A DNA stretch of 64,000 bases from Klebsiella terrigena (GTDB lineage: Bacteria > Pseudomonadota > Gammaproteobacteria > Enterobacterales > Enterobacteriaceae). The notes under the pieces were generated by a model, which was given only the letters and a program-made list of their open reading frames with translations, searched no databases and was not told the DNA's origin. Shown piece after piece: positions 51,568 through 61,040 of the stretch (position 1 is the stretch's first letter; every line of letters starts with the position of its first letter). A program made the position numbers and the translations under genes. Location: the NCBI RefSeq assembly GCF_006539725.1, contig NZ_BJNO01000006.1, positions 1 through 64,000 on the forward strand. The letters run 5' to 3'.

Positions 51568-52743
51568 TCCCTCAACCACCACCGCTGACGCCGCGGCTTT
51601 GGCGCGCGCCACCGCCTCATCCACGCTCTCCGCCACCGCCAGCGTGACGCCCAGGCGACGGGAGCCGTCAATTTCTGGCTTACCGAACAGGCGCACCTGC
51701 AGGCCCGCGCCGACCGCGGCCTGCAGGTTGCCGAAGGTGACGTCGCGGCTGGTGAGCTGCGGCAGGATCACCGCCGAAGCCGCCGGGCCATACTGGCGAA
51801 TCGCCCCTACCGGCAGGCCGAGGAAGGCGCGGACGTGGAGGGCGAACTCCGACAGATCCTGCGAAATGAGCGTGACCATTCCGGTATCGTGCGGACGCGG
51901 CGAGACTTCGCTAAAAATCACCTCATCACCGCACACGAACAGCTCGACGCCGAACAGGCCGTAGCCGCCGAGCGCCAGCACCACGTTGCGGGCAATCTCC
52001 TGCGCGCGCGCCAGCGCCAGCTCGCTCATCTGCTGGGGTTGCCAGGATTCGCGGTAGTCGCCGTCTTCCTGACGGTGGCCGACCGGGGCGCAGAAGTGCA
52101 CGCCGTCGATCGCGCTGACGGTGAGCAGGGTGATTTCAAAATCGAAGTTCACTACGCCCTCGACAATAACGCGACCTGCGCCGGCGCGGCCGCCCTGCTG
52201 GGCGTACTGCCACGCTTCGGCCAGCTGTTCGTGACGGCGGATAAAGCTTTGTCCTTTGCCGGAAGAGCTCATCACCGGCTTGACGATACACGGCAGGCCA
52301 ATTTCGCTCACCGCGTCGTTAAAGGCGGCTTCACTGTCGGCAAAACGATAGGATGAGGTTGGGAGCTGCAGCTCTTCAGCGGCCAGGCGGCGAATGCCTT
52401 CGCGGTTCATGGTTAGCTTTGCGGCCCGCGCGGTGGGAACGACTTTTTGCCCACACTGCTCCAGCTCGACCAGCGTATCGGTGGCGATGGCTTCAATTTC
52501 CGGCACGATAAAGTCGGGTTTTTCTTGTTCAATTAGGGCGCGCAGGGCATCGCCGTGCAGCATGTTAACGACATGCGAACGGTGCGCAACCTGCATGGCC
52601 GGCGCGTCAGGGTAGCGATCGACGGCGATGGTCTCAATGCCCAGACGTTGACACTCGATGGCGACTTCCTTACCCAGCTCGCCGGAACCTAACAGCATAA
52701 CTCGCGTCGCCGCAGGGCGCAGCGCTGTGCCTAATACAGTCAT
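51565..52743 (-). CDS. purT: Formate-dependent GAR transformylase PurT
   Basis: This 392-aa ATP-grasp enzyme formylates glycinamide ribonucleotide with formate and ATP. It starts [23 protein letters not shown], binds GAR near [14 protein letters not shown], and shows ATP-grasp motifs [12 protein letters not shown] near residue 155-166 and [13 protein letters not shown] near 279. The length equals E. coli PurT. A PurR box lies 41 bp upstream. Confidence 0.97.
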   Translation of the reverse strand: MTVLGTALRPAATRVMLLGSGELGKEVAIECQRLGIETIAVDRYPDAPAMQVAHRSHVVNMLHGDALRALIEQEKPDFIVPEIEAIATDTLVELEQCGQKVVPTARAAKLTMNREGIRRLAAEELQLPTSSYRFADSEAAFNDAVSEIGLPCIVKPVMSSSGKGQSFIRRHEQLAEAWQYAQQGGRAGAGRVIVEGVVNFDFEITLLTVSAIDGVHFCAPVGHRQEDGDYRESWQPQQMSELALARAQEIARNVVLALGGYGLFGVELFVCGDEVIFSEVSPRPHDTGMVTLISQDLSEFALHVRAFLGLPVGAIRQYGPAASAVILPQLTSRDVTFGNLQAAVGAGLQVRLFGKPEIDGSRRLGVTLAVAESVDEAVARAKAAASAVVVEG

Positions 52744-52783
52744 GACTCTCTTCCGCAGTAAAAAAACATGCGCCGCAGTATAA

Positions 52784-52799
52784 ACGAAAACGTTTGCGT
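52784..52799 (-). promoter_or_regulatory. PurR box upstream of purT
   Basis: On the minus strand it reads ACGCAAACGTTTTCGT, a full match to the PurR consensus ACGCAAACGTTTTCNT. It lies 41-56 bp before the purT start, so hypoxanthine/guanine-bound PurR would block the promoter. Confidence 0.9.
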
Positions 52800-52845
52800 C
52801 TGTCTTTATGCGTGTGAGTTGAGTCCTGGCCCTAAATTTGATATA

Positions 52846-52861
52846 CTGTATATAAACACAG
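52846..52861 (+). promoter_or_regulatory. LexA box upstream of yebG
   Basis: CTGTATATAAACACAG is a perfect CTGT-N8-ACAG SOS box. It ends 20 bp before the yebG ATG and overlaps its promoter. YebG is LexA-regulated in E. coli. Confidence 0.92.
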
Positions 52862-52881
52862 TATAAAGAAGGGGCTGCACA

Positions 52882-53271
52882 ATGGCGGTTGAAATCAAAT
52901 ATGTGGTGATTCGCGAAGGTGAGGAAAAAATGTCTTTTACCAGCAAAAAAGAGGCCGATGCTTACGACAAAATGCTCGATCTTGCCGAGGTCCTTAACGA
53001 CTGGCTGGTAGACTGCCCGCTAACGCTTGATGAAGCCCAGCGTGACGAAATGGCGATGTGGCTGGCAGAGCGTAAAGACACCTTACATCACATTATGAAG
53101 TCCGGAAAACTCCCCGAAGCGGAAGAGCACGCCGCCGGGCAGGGGGATGACGAAGAGCAGGCGTCGTCTGACGCCAGCGATGACGCCATCAGCGCCCGCG
53201 CGGACGACGGCATAGACGACGGCGCGGCGGAAAAAGCGGTGGCCAAACCGCGCAAGGCGAAAGCGGCCTGA
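52882..53271 (+). CDS. yebG: SOS-induced protein YebG
   Basis: This 129-aa protein starts like E. coli YebG ([20 protein letters not shown]) and remains similar for about 85 residues. E. coli YebG is 96 aa; here the C-terminus is extended by about 33 residues rich in Asp, Glu and Ala and ending in a basic KPRKAKAA. It is a small nucleoid-type DNA-damage protein of unclear function. AAGGGG precedes the ATG. Confidence 0.93.
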   Translation: MAVEIKYVVIREGEEKMSFTSKKEADAYDKMLDLAEVLNDWLVDCPLTLDEAQRDEMAMWLAERKDTLHHIMKSGKLPEAEEHAAGQGDDEEQASSDASDDAISARADDGIDDGAAEKAVAKPRKAKAA

Positions 53272-53367
53272 GCCACCCGGAATTTGCGCATCTTTAGCCA
53301 TGGATAACATTTCCTGACATCTCGTCGTTTAGGCTGATGACATCGCCTATTGTGCAACGAGGAAATT

Positions 53368-54027
53368 ATGGCTAACTGGCTTAATCAACTTCAGTCTCTG
53401 CTGGGTCAGCAGGGTCAATCTTCTTCATCTGACGATCGCTCTGGCGGTAAAAATCTGCTGCTGCCTGGCGCGCTGGGCGGCCTGGCGGGGCTGCTGGTCG
53501 CCAGTAAATCGTCGCGTAAGCTGCTGGCGAAATACGGCACCAGCGCGCTGCTGGTTGGCGGCGGCGCGGTGGCAGGAAGCGTGCTGTGGAACAAGTATCA
53601 GCAGAAGATGCGCGCCGCTTCGCCACAGCCGGCCGGGCTGGTTCCGGCTGCACCTGAGCCTGATGCCCGCAGCGAGCGGCTGATTCAGGCGCTGGTTTTT
53701 GCGGCCAAAAGCGACGGGCATATTGATGAAAACGAGCGGGCGAGTATCGAAGAGCAGCTGCGCGCGGCCAATATCGACGTGCAGGGACGGGTGCTTATCG
53801 ATCGCGCGCTCACCCAGCCCCTCGATCCGCAGCGGCTGGCGCAGGGCATCAGCAGCGAGCAGGACGCGCTGGAGGTCTACTATCTGAGCTGCGCGGTGAT
53901 TGATATCGACCACTTTATGGAGCGCAGCTACCTCAACGCGCTGGGCGAAGCGCTGAAGATCCCTGCGGAGGTACGCGCTGAGATCGAACAGGATATTCAG
54001 GCACAAAAGCAGGCTCTTTCCTCTTAA
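53368..54027 (+). CDS. yebE: DUF533 family inner-membrane protein YebE
   Basis: This 219-aa protein matches E. coli YebE in length. Residues 1-25 are polar, a glycine-rich hydrophobic segment covers about 28-80 ([28 protein letters not shown]), and a TerB-like helical domain follows with [22 protein letters not shown] near 108-130. The role is unknown; it belongs to the Cpx envelope stress regulon in E. coli. It starts at 53368 after ACGAGGAAATT. yebF, which lies between yebG and yebE in E. coli, is absent. Confidence 0.93.
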   Translation: MANWLNQLQSLLGQQGQSSSSDDRSGGKNLLLPGALGGLAGLLVASKSSRKLLAKYGTSALLVGGGAVAGSVLWNKYQQKMRAASPQPAGLVPAAPEPDARSERLIQALVFAAKSDGHIDENERASIEEQLRAANIDVQGRVLIDRALTQPLDPQRLAQGISSEQDALEVYYLSCAVIDIDHFMERSYLNALGEALKIPAEVRAEIEQDIQAQKQALSS

Positions 54028-54079
54028 ATCATCACGTTCCGCTTGCATCGCCGGCGACTTTTGCCACCCTTTATATACC

Positions 54080-54120
54080 AGTCATCTCCTGGCCTGACCT
54101 CGCGCAGGCCGGAGATGACT
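54080..54120. terminator. Long hairpin between yebE and ptrB
   Basis: AGTCATCTCC-t-GGCCTG pairs with CAGGCC-GGAGATGACT, a stem of about 16 bp with one bulge and a loop of 8 nt. No long T run follows. It may end yebE transcripts. The rest of the 267-bp gap holds no gene. Confidence 0.5.
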
Positions 54121-54294
54121 CTCTCTCCGGCGTTATCTCACCCGCGGTTGCCCCGCGGCCGGGCGTCACAGCGCCGTGGCCGTTTTCAACCCTTCGGACA
54201 GAGCGATTGATGCCGGGAAGATTTCTTGTCTTGCCGTCCGGACGCGCGTCGATTAACGTTGTGCGCATAAATTAAGCCGAAGAAGAACAAAGAG

Positions 54295-56355
54295 ATGCTA
54301 CCAAAAGCGAAACGGATCCCCCACGCTATGGCCTTACATGGCGATACGCGTATTGATAACTACTTCTGGCTACGTGATGACGAGCGCGCGCAGCCGGCGG
54401 TTCTGGAGTATCTGCGCGAGGAGAATGCCTACGGAAAAGCGGTGATGGAGACCCAGCGCAGCCTGCAGGACCGGGTGCTGAAGGAGATCATCGATCGCAT
54501 CCCCCAGCGCGAAGTCTCCGCGCCTTACAGTAAAAATGGCTATCGCTATCGTCAGGTCTATGAGCCGGGCTGCGAATACGCCATTTACCAGCGCCAGTCG
54601 GTGCTGAAAGAGGAGTGGGACCCGTGGGATCTGCTGCTCGATAGCAATCAGCGCGCGGCGAAAAGCGAGTTCTACACTCTCGGCGGGCTGGGGATCTCCC
54701 CGGACAACGCGCTGATGGCGCTGGCGGAAGATTACCTCTCCCGGCGGCAGTACAGCCTGCGTTTGTGCAACCTCTCCGACGGCAGCTGGTATCCCGAAGT
54801 GCTGGAGAACGTCTCCCCGGAATTCGCCTGGAGCAACGATTCATGCACGCTGTGGTACGTCCGTAAACACCCCACCACGCTGCTGCCGTATCAGGTCTGG
54901 CGACATACCGTCGGCACCCCGACGGATGTGGACGTGCTGGTGTACGAAGAGCAGGATGAAACCTTTTACGTCAGCGTGCACAAGACCACCTCGCAGCAGT
55001 TCGTGGTTATCTACCTTGCCAGCGCGACCACCAGCGAAGTGCGGCTGCTGAATGCTGAAATGCCCGACGCCGAGCCGGTGTGCTTTCTGCCGCGGCGCAA
55101 AGATCATGAATACAGCCTCGATCACTATCAGCACGCGTTCTACCTGCGCTCAAATCGGGAAGGCAAAAACTTCGGCCTCTACCGCACGCATCAGCGCGAC
55201 GAGCAGCAGTGGCAGGCTCTGATCCCGCCGCGTGATGACGTGATGCTGGAAGGCTTTACCCTGTTTACCGACTGGCTGGTGGTGGAGGAGCGTCAGCACG
55301 GGCTTACCAGCCTGCGGCAGATCAACCGCAAGACCTGGGAAGTGGTGGGGATTGCCTTTGATGACCCGGCCTACGTCACCTGGCTTGCCTATAATCCGGA
55401 GCCGGAAACCGCGCGCTTACGCTACGGCTACTCCTCGATGACCACGCCGGATACGCTGTTTGAGCTGGATATGGATACCGGTGAACGCCGCGTTCTCAAG
55501 CAGCAGGAGGTCAAAGGTTTCGATGCCAGCCATTACCGCAGCGAGCATCTGTGGATTCAGGCCCGTGACGGCGTTGAGGTTCCGGTCTCGCTGGTCTACC
55601 GACACGAATATTTCCGCCACGGCGCCAGCCCGCTGCTGGTCTACGCCTACGGGTCCTACGGCGCCAGCGAGGATGCGGATTTCAGCGCCAGTCGCCTGAG
55701 CCTGCTCGACCGCGGCTTCGTTTTCGCCATCGCCCACGTGCGCGGCGGCGGCGAGCTGGGGCAGCAGTGGTACGAAGACGGCAAGTTTCTTTGTAAGAAC
55801 AATACCTTCAACGATTACCTCGACGTCTGCGATGCGCTGATCGAGCAGGGCTACGGCGACCCGCAGCTGTGCTACGGTATGGGCGGCAGCGCCGGTGGAA
55901 TGCTAATGGGCGTGGCCATCAACCAGCGCCCGGAGCTGTTTCACGGCGTGGTGGCGCAGGTCCCCTTTGTTGACGTGCTCACCACCATGCTCGACGAGTC
56001 CATTCCGCTAACGACCGGGGAGTTTGAAGAGTGGGGCAACCCGCAGGATGAGACCTATTATCGCTATATGAAGGGCTACAGCCCCTACGATAACGTAACG
56101 GCTCAGGCCTATCCGCATATGCTGGTGACCACCGGGCTACACGACTCCCAGGTGCAGTACTGGGAACCGGCAAAATGGGTCGCGAAGCTGCGTGAGCTGA
56201 AGACGAACGATAATCTGCTGCTGCTGTGTACCGATATGGACTCAGGGCACGGCGGGAAATCGGGGCGTTTTAAAAGCTATGAGGGCGTGGCTCTCGAGTA
56301 CGCGTTTCTGATAGGCCTGGCGCAGGGCACGCTGCCAGGCCAGGCCGACGTCTAG
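54295..56355 (+). CDS. ptrB: Oligopeptidase B
   Basis: This 686-aa S9A prolyl-oligopeptidase-type serine peptidase cleaves after Lys/Arg in short peptides. A seven-bladed propeller precedes the C-terminal alpha/beta hydrolase. The nucleophile elbow is GMGGSAGGM near residue 530, the acidic residue is in [13 protein letters not shown] near 617, and the His is in [10 protein letters not shown] near 652. The length equals E. coli PtrB. The C-terminus lies close to the convergent exoX. Confidence 0.96.
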   Translation: MLPKAKRIPHAMALHGDTRIDNYFWLRDDERAQPAVLEYLREENAYGKAVMETQRSLQDRVLKEIIDRIPQREVSAPYSKNGYRYRQVYEPGCEYAIYQRQSVLKEEWDPWDLLLDSNQRAAKSEFYTLGGLGISPDNALMALAEDYLSRRQYSLRLCNLSDGSWYPEVLENVSPEFAWSNDSCTLWYVRKHPTTLLPYQVWRHTVGTPTDVDVLVYEEQDETFYVSVHKTTSQQFVVIYLASATTSEVRLLNAEMPDAEPVCFLPRRKDHEYSLDHYQHAFYLRSNREGKNFGLYRTHQRDEQQWQALIPPRDDVMLEGFTLFTDWLVVEERQHGLTSLRQINRKTWEVVGIAFDDPAYVTWLAYNPEPETARLRYGYSSMTTPDTLFELDMDTGERRVLKQQEVKGFDASHYRSEHLWIQARDGVEVPVSLVYRHEYFRHGASPLLVYAYGSYGASEDADFSASRLSLLDRGFVFAIAHVRGGGELGQQWYEDGKFLCKNNTFNDYLDVCDALIEQGYGDPQLCYGMGGSAGGMLMGVAINQRPELFHGVVAQVPFVDVLTTMLDESIPLTTGEFEEWGNPQDETYYRYMKGYSPYDNVTAQAYPHMLVTTGLHDSQVQYWEPAKWVAKLRELKTNDNLLLLCTDMDSGHGGKSGRFKSYEGVALEYAFLIGLAQGTLPGQADV

Positions 56356-56364
56356 GACCGGCGC

Positions 56365-57024
56365 TTAGTCCCCGAGATAGTGTTTGAGGGTTAAGCGCAG
56401 CTCGGGGCTCATCCGATCCAGATTGTTGAACAGCCAGCGAAGATAGCCCGGATCGTTTTCCGCCACTTCCGCCACCGGCTTGCCGCGATACTTACCAAAG
56501 GTAAAGGTGGTCAACAGCGCCGGACGGCCGGTGATGGTCGCCATATCGTCAGGCGACCAGCCGGAGACGTTGATAATATCAAGCAGCAGCGCGGCGGTGA
56601 TATAGCAGTCATACAGCGCGCGGTGGTGGTGCAGGCCGGCGGGCGTGGCGACGTTCAGCTTGCGCGACTTATAAAGCCCCATGTTGCTGTATTTAATCCC
56701 CGGCCACAGGCGGCGCGCCAGCTTCATGGTGCAAATCCAGTCGCCGTGCATCTCCGGCAACACCCGCCGGTCAAAGCTGGCGTTGTGGGCGACGTACCAC
56801 GGGCTGCCCAAATAGTGCGGGACAATCTCTTCAATCCACGGCTGGTCGGCGACCATCTCTTCGGTGATGTGATGAATGGCCATCGCCTGCGGGCTGATAG
56901 GGCGATCGGGGCGGACCAGATGGCTCATCGGATTGGTTATCTGGCCATCGACAATATCGACAGAGGCGATCTCTACGATGCCGCCCTGCAGTCCGCAGGT
57001 TTCTGTATCGATTACGCGTAGCAT
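56365..57024 (-). CDS. exoX: Exodeoxyribonuclease X
   Basis: This 219-aa DEDDh 3'-5' exonuclease has motif I RVIDTETCGLQGG at residues 3-15, motif II HNASFDRRVLPE near 86-97 and motif III HHHRALYDCYITA near 137-149. It acts in mismatch repair and DNA damage processing. The start at 57024 follows AGGAG by 7 nt and equals the family start; a longer frame from 57090 is not conserved. Confidence 0.95.
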   Translation of the reverse strand: MLRVIDTETCGLQGGIVEIASVDIVDGQITNPMSHLVRPDRPISPQAMAIHHITEEMVADQPWIEEIVPHYLGSPWYVAHNASFDRRVLPEMHGDWICTMKLARRLWPGIKYSNMGLYKSRKLNVATPAGLHHHRALYDCYITAALLLDIINVSGWSPDDMATITGRPALLTTFTFGKYRGKPVAEVAENDPGYLRWLFNNLDRMSPELRLTLKHYLGD

Positions 57025-57102
57025 AGCGCGCTCCTGGTCAAAGGGGTCAGCGTAATAGAATGTGCCGGTCTTGCCAACCCGGGTCTCCACAGGGGGGCTG
57101 AA

Positions 57103-57333
57103 TTATTTTGTTTTGGGTTCATAGGGCAGGCGTGAGAGTGATACGGATGCCAGTCGATGGGCGATCAGGCGTTCGCGGAACCAGTCCCGGAGATGAGCAG
57201 GCTGCTCTCTTTCGACCAAATCGGCGACCACCGGCATATTATAACGTTCTTTAAAGGCGACGCCGGCCGCCGCAAGATCGACGTTGACCTTGTCCATCTC
57301 GTCCTGCGAGATTTTTGCCAGATTATTTTCCAT
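57103..57333 (-). CDS. holE: DNA polymerase III theta subunit
   Basis: This 76-aa subunit of the polymerase III core binds the epsilon proofreader. It is colinear with E. coli Hol[21 protein letters not shown] at the start, [12 protein letters not shown] in the middle and [12 protein letters not shown] at the end. The start at 57333 follows AGGAGAAACC and gives exactly the E. coli length; the frame continues upstream without conservation. Confidence 0.95.
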   Translation of the reverse strand: MENNLAKISQDEMDKVNVDLAAAGVAFKERYNMPVVADLVEREQPAHLRDWFRERLIAHRLASVSLSRLPYEPKTK

Positions 57334-57458
57334 TGGTTTCTCCTGGATGATACCTAAAGCTTGCCGAGCGTGACCTAAGACTGATACGCATGGCTCGACT
57401 ACGCCATTATACAGGGTTATTCTCTGTGCTACATACATAACGAAAAGGAATGACGATT

Positions 57459-57833
57459 ATGCGTATCCTCGCCGCAAGCACGCTGCGCGCAGCCGCTCTT
57501 CTCGCCGGTTTCCTGGCCAGCGCCGGCGCTTTCGCCCACGCGCACCTGCAGCAGCAAACTCCCGCCGCGGATTCGACGGTGAACGCCTCGCCGCAGGCGC
57601 TAACGCTGAGCTTTTCCGAGGGTATCGAAACCCGCTTCAGCGGCGTGACGCTTAGCGGCCCTCAGCAAAACGCGGTGGCGACCGGCAAGCTGGCGCTTAG
57701 CGATGATAATAAAGCGCAGCTGGTGGTCCCGCTGTCGCAGCCCTTATCGCCGGGAGACTATACCGTTGACTGGCACGTGGTCTCCGTCGACGGTCATAAG
57801 ACCAAAGGGCAGTACCACTTTACCGTTAAATAA
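57459..57833 (+). CDS. yobA: CopC-domain periplasmic protein YobA
   Basis: This 124-aa protein has a signal peptide (residues 1-23, ending AFA before HAHLQQQTPA) and a CopC-type copper-binding beta fold. The copper ligands are probably the new N-terminal His after processing and the His in VDWHVVSVDGHKTKG near residues 104-118. The ATG at 57459 is chosen over 57450 because AGGA is 9 nt upstream and the length equals E. coli YobA. It starts the yobA-yebZ-yebY operon. Confidence 0.9.
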   Translation: MRILAASTLRAAALLAGFLASAGAFAHAHLQQQTPAADSTVNASPQALTLSFSEGIETRFSGVTLSGPQQNAVATGKLALSDDNKAQLVVPLSQPLSPGDYTVDWHVVSVDGHKTKGQYHFTVK

Positions 57834-57836
57834 ACG

Positions 57837-58706
57837 ATGCTCGCGTCACTCTATATCATCCTACGGTTTGTCCACTTCGGCTCGCTGATGGTGGCTTTCG
57901 GCTGCGTGCTGTACGGCGCGTGGTGGGCGCCATCGACGCTGCGTCGCCTGCTGATGCAGCGATTTTATCCGCTACTGCGCCATCTGCTGTTGATCAGCGC
58001 GCTTTCAGCGCTGCTGATGCTAATGGCGCAGGGCGGCCTGATGGGCGAAGGCTGGCCCGATGTCTGGCAGCCCGCTATCTGGCAGGCCGTCGCCGGCACG
58101 CGGTTTGGCAGCGTCTGGGTGTGGCAAATTCTGCTGGCCTGGGTCACGCTTATCGTCGTCTGGCTTAAGCCGCACCATTCGGCGCGACTGCTGCTGGTGC
58201 TGCTTTGCGCGCAGCTGCTTTTACTGGCGGGCGTGGGCCATGCGGCGATGAGCGAAGGCGGGCTGGGGGCGCTGCAGCGCGCCAATCATGCCGTGCATCT
58301 GTTCTGCGTCGCCGGCTGGTTTGGCGGGCTGCTGCCGTTTATCTACTGCCTGCGTTTGCTGCAGGGGCGCTGGCGGCAGGCGGCGATTAGCGCCATGATG
58401 CGCTTTTCGCGCTACGGGCATCTGGCGGTGGCCGGCACTATTGCCAGCGGCATGGTGAATACGCTGCTGATTCAGGGCGGATTTTTCAGCGATTCGCCGT
58501 GGGGCCGAATGCTGTTGATCAAATGTGCTCTGGTCGCGGGGATGGTGGCAATCGCGCTGGTGAACCGGTATGTTCTGGTACCTCGAATGTCGCTGAACGA
58601 CGCGCGGGCAGAGCGGCTCATTTTGCGAACCACGCAGGTGGAGATGGCGCTGGGGGCGCTGGCGCTGCTGGCCGTCAGCCTGTTTGCGACCTGGGAACCT
58701 TATTGA
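57837..58706 (+). CDS. yebZ: CopD-family membrane protein YebZ
   Basis: This 289-aa inner-membrane protein has about eight helices and the CopD signature with conserved His residues near YIILRFVHFGSLMVA (start), GHAAMSEGG near residue 135 and NHAVHLFCVAGWFGGLLPF near 150-168. With YobA it is thought to act in copper uptake or handling. It starts 3 bp after yobA. Confidence 0.92.
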   Translation: MLASLYIILRFVHFGSLMVAFGCVLYGAWWAPSTLRRLLMQRFYPLLRHLLLISALSALLMLMAQGGLMGEGWPDVWQPAIWQAVAGTRFGSVWVWQILLAWVTLIVVWLKPHHSARLLLVLLCAQLLLLAGVGHAAMSEGGLGALQRANHAVHLFCVAGWFGGLLPFIYCLRLLQGRWRQAAISAMMRFSRYGHLAVAGTIASGMVNTLLIQGGFFSDSPWGRMLLIKCALVAGMVAIALVNRYVLVPRMSLNDARAERLILRTTQVEMALGALALLAVSLFATWEPY

Positions 58707-58722
58707 ATTAACTGGTTAAATC

Positions 58723-59061
58723 ATGAAAAAAATTGTTCTGACACTGATGTTACTGGCAAGCTCCGGCGCCGCACTTGCGGCCCCGCAGGTTATCACCGTT
58801 AGCCGCTTTGAAGTCGGTAAGGATAGCTGGGCATTTAACCGTGAAGAGGTGATGCTGACCTGTCGTCCGGGAAATGCGCTGTTCGCCATCAATCCCAGCA
58901 CGCTGGTGCAGTATCCGTTAAATGATATTGCTATTGAGCAGGTTAAGGCCGGTAAAACCAGCGGTCAGCCGATTTCTGTGATCCAGGTCGATGACCCCCA
59001 GCATCCGGGGCAAAAAATGAGCCTGGCACCCTTTATCGAGCGAGCGCAAAAACTTTGCTGA
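58723..59061 (+). CDS. yebY: DUF2511 periplasmic protein YebY
   Basis: This 112-aa protein has a signal peptide ([18 protein letters not shown]) followed by a small conserved domain with two Cys ([13 protein letters not shown] and the final KLC) that can form a disulphide. It matches E. coli YebY. Its role is unknown, but the operon with yobA and yebZ suggests copper handling. Confidence 0.92.
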   Translation: MKKIVLTLMLLASSGAALAAPQVITVSRFEVGKDSWAFNREEVMLTCRPGNALFAINPSTLVQYPLNDIAIEQVKAGKTSGQPISVIQVDDPQHPGQKMSLAPFIERAQKLC

Positions 59062-59091
59062 TCTTTAGAACTATCTGACTGTATTAAAATG

Positions 59092-59134
59092 AAAAAACCG
59101 CCGTTTCCCTGCAACAGGGACGGCGGTTTTTTTA
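59092..59134. terminator. Bidirectional terminator after yebY
   Basis: CCGCCGTttCCCTG pairs with CAGGGACGGCGG. An A run before and a T run after the stem make it usable on both strands. On the minus strand it would end an antisense RNA to sdsR, such as the E. coli SraC/RyeA transcript. Confidence 0.88.
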
Positions 59135-59205
59135 TGCCTTTCCGCGATTTTACCAGGAATTATTGGCCCACTTTTGTTGCGGACTGGAAAACCTGACGCG
59201 GTAAA

Positions 59206-59212
59206 CTATTCT
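59206..59212 (+). promoter_or_regulatory. Sigma S -10 element of sdsR
   Basis: CTATTCT lies 5 nt before the expected SdsR 5' end, close to the sigma S extended -10 CTATACT. SdsR is strictly RpoS-dependent in E. coli and Salmonella. Confidence 0.75.
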
Positions 59213-59217
59213 TATAA

Positions 59218-59321
59218 GGCAAGGCGACTTAGCCTGCATTAATGCCAACTTTTAGCGCACGGCTCTCTCCCAAGAGCCATTTCCCTGGACCGAATACAGG
59301 AATCGTGTTCGGTCTCTTTTT
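59218..59321 (+). ncRNA. sdsR: Small RNA SdsR (RyeB)
   Basis: The sequence GGCAAGGCGACTTAGCCTGC through the terminator GACCGAATACAGGAATCGTG followed by TTCGGTCTCTTTTT is nearly identical to E. coli SdsR as I recall it, about 104 nt. It contains the GGCTCTCTCCCAAGAGCC internal hairpin and a 3' terminator with U tail. SdsR is an Hfq-bound stationary-phase RNA that represses mutS and tolC among others. Position between yebY and pphA is conserved. Confidence 0.93.
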
Positions 59322-59668
59322 ATCTATATCTTTCAAAGTATTATCTAGCAAGGCCCGAGACGATCCCTCATTTCCCGACGCGACCTTTTCCCCTTATACC
59401 ACAACAAAAAACGCATTCACATTTCCTTTACAGAAAAACAGCGCGCGGGATGTGCTTTGCACCTCTTGCATTAGAGGAGATGGCGATCGCGGGTTTTGCG
59501 AAAAAGGCTCCCATTCCTCATTCTCTAGCGACATTCATCGGGTGGGCGGGCATAAATTTTTGTCAGATAATTGAGTTAGATGCTGTCAACGCGACCCGAG
59601 GCTTATTTTTAGTTACTTTTATGCCGCAAAAAAACGCGCAGCTGGCGTGTGTAAATAAACCAAAGGGA
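59322..59668. other. Gene-free, compositionally distinct spacer after sdsR
   Basis: About 350 bp have lower GC than the neighbours and no recognised protein. Two open frames on the plus strand (59242-59574 and 59450-59686) overlap sdsR or lack a good ribosome site; the second has GAGGAGATGG near 59474 but no recognisable product. A stretch of minus-strand RNA antisense to sdsR could start here. Confidence 0.4.
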
Positions 59669-59812
59669 TTATTCCGGCGCCACTAAAGAGGGATATAGCT
59701 GCGTCTCCAGATAGCTGACCAGGGACCAGATTTCGCCGCTGAAAATAAACCACAGGGAAGCCGTCAAAATAATCAAGACGATAGCCAACAGCACTGCTTC
59801 TGCTTTACTCAT
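59669..59812 (-). CDS. Small single-span membrane protein
   Basis: A 47-aa ORF begins SKAEAVLLAIVLIILTASLW with a clear single transmembrane helix (about residues 6-25), followed by an acidic amphipathic tail ending LYPSLVAPE. I do not recognise it as an E. coli protein. GAAG lies 3 nt before the ATG at 59812; a frame open 69 nt further upstream adds an unconvincing N-terminus. It is on the strand opposite to sdsR and in the same direction as the VirK/YbjX gene. Confidence 0.6.
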   Translation of the reverse strand: MSKAEAVLLAIVLIILTASLWFIFSGEIWSLVSYLETQLYPSLVAPE

Positions 59813-59879
59813 AACTTCAATGGCTACCTGAACGGAAACGAAGAAGTGATGATAGTAACGAAACCGCAGGATAAGATGC

Positions 59880-59904
59880 AAACGCCGTTGTGAAAACGGC
59901 GTTT
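59880..59904. terminator. Hairpin downstream of the VirK/YbjX gene
   Basis: AAACGCCGTT/AACGGCGTTT forms a 9-10-bp stem with a GTGAA loop. The tail is T-rich only on the plus strand, so its use as the terminator of the minus-strand gene is uncertain. Confidence 0.55.
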
Positions 59905-59917
59905 ATTTATTGGCAAG

Positions 59918-60877
59918 CTACGCCTGGCGGGAGCCGGCGGTGAGGGCGATAACCTCGGCGTTCAGCTCGTCGAGCAGCTGGAAGCGGCGGCGATACTCGG
60001 CGCGCTTTTTGCTGGCAATCTCCTCCAGCGACTTGCGCTCAAGGCGCAGCGGTAAGCGCCAGCGCCACGCGCCGTCGGCCTCGCCCTCAATAGACTTCCA
60101 GAACTCGTCATAGCTGGCGTGGAAGTGGCGTCCTTTACTTAAACGATAGCGTAATGCTCTGAAAACGTGGCCGTTATCGCTCACGCCATAAATTGCCTGG
60201 ATATTGCTTTGCGCCGCCAGCGCCCAGATAAACTCCAGCAGCAGGCGTTTAGGAAACAGGCCGTAGCAGGCACGGGTAGCCTGTTTTATCACCTCGTGCG
60301 GGACGTTGCGCCGCGGCCCCTGCAGCCCGCCGATGGTCAGCTGCCACTGCTCCTGGTCGCGCACCACGCTAAACGTCGCGCTGGCCAGCAGCGTTTGGCT
60401 CCCGTCGCGCAGCCAAAGCGTGGTCTCGCCTTCGCGCTCGGCTTTCCCGGCCGAGGAGGCGGACAGCGTAAACCGGGCGTCATCTTTGCCCTGCAGCGCC
60501 AGCAGCGGCATCTCCTGCACCGCGGTCATGGCGGCACCCAGCCGGCCGGCGGGTAAGGTATCGATATACTGATAGTGGCTGACGATCGCCGCGGCGCGCT
60601 GGCCGGCGTTGAGCCCGCGCCTCAGGTACTGACGATGAACTTTTCCCGGCAGCGTCACCTGAGCGGCGAGCAGCTGGCTGAAGTTGGGCCGCGCCGCGAG
60701 ATTATCCAGCATGGTCCGGGTTGGCGTATAAAATAATGCGGTTCGCAGCAGGAACTTAAGCCGGTAATTACGCTTTTGCCAAATTGGTGCGGGAATAAGT
60801 CTGCCCATCACCAGATCGGTAATTAGATTTGTCTGTGGCTGTAGTACGTAGGCTGAATGCAGGCTATTGTCCGTCAC
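59918..60877 (-). CDS. VirK/YbjX (DUF535) family protein
   Basis: This 319-aa protein belongs to DUF535, including Shigella VirK and E. coli/Salmonella YbjX. Conserved parts are QYLRRGLNAGQRAAAIVSHY near residue 83, the GLQGPRR segment near 183 and IYGVSDNGHVFRALRYR near 227-243 with SYDEFWKS. No signal peptide is seen. Members affect outer-membrane protein export or antimicrobial peptide resistance and are often PhoP-regulated, though I found no convincing PhoP box. E. coli has no such gene between sdsR and pphA. Confidence 0.88.
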   Translation of the reverse strand: MTDNSLHSAYVLQPQTNLITDLVMGRLIPAPIWQKRNYRLKFLLRTALFYTPTRTMLDNLAARPNFSQLLAAQVTLPGKVHRQYLRRGLNAGQRAAAIVSHYQYIDTLPAGRLGAAMTAVQEMPLLALQGKDDARFTLSASSAGKAEREGETTLWLRDGSQTLLASATFSVVRDQEQWQLTIGGLQGPRRNVPHEVIKQATRACYGLFPKRLLLEFIWALAAQSNIQAIYGVSDNGHVFRALRYRLSKGRHFHASYDEFWKSIEGEADGAWRWRLPLRLERKSLEEIASKKRAEYRRRFQLLDELNAEVIALTAGSRQA

Positions 60878-61040
60878 GATGAATACCTCGGCGTTATTTA
60901 GCCTCTATTTTAATGAGAGTCAGGCGCGAGATTAATGCCCTGGCGGACTATATTTCCGTTTCGTTTAAATTTTATTGAAGTGTGTTTCAGGGAGGAGAAC
61001 AGGAGAAATATCTCGCTATAATTGTGGCAGGAGGATCAAT

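Noticed and set aside
60955-60985. PhoP box between the VirK/YbjX gene and pphA
   Set aside because: CGTTTA-N5-TATTGA resembles the (T/G)GTTTA-N5-(T/G)GTTTA direct repeat only in its first half.
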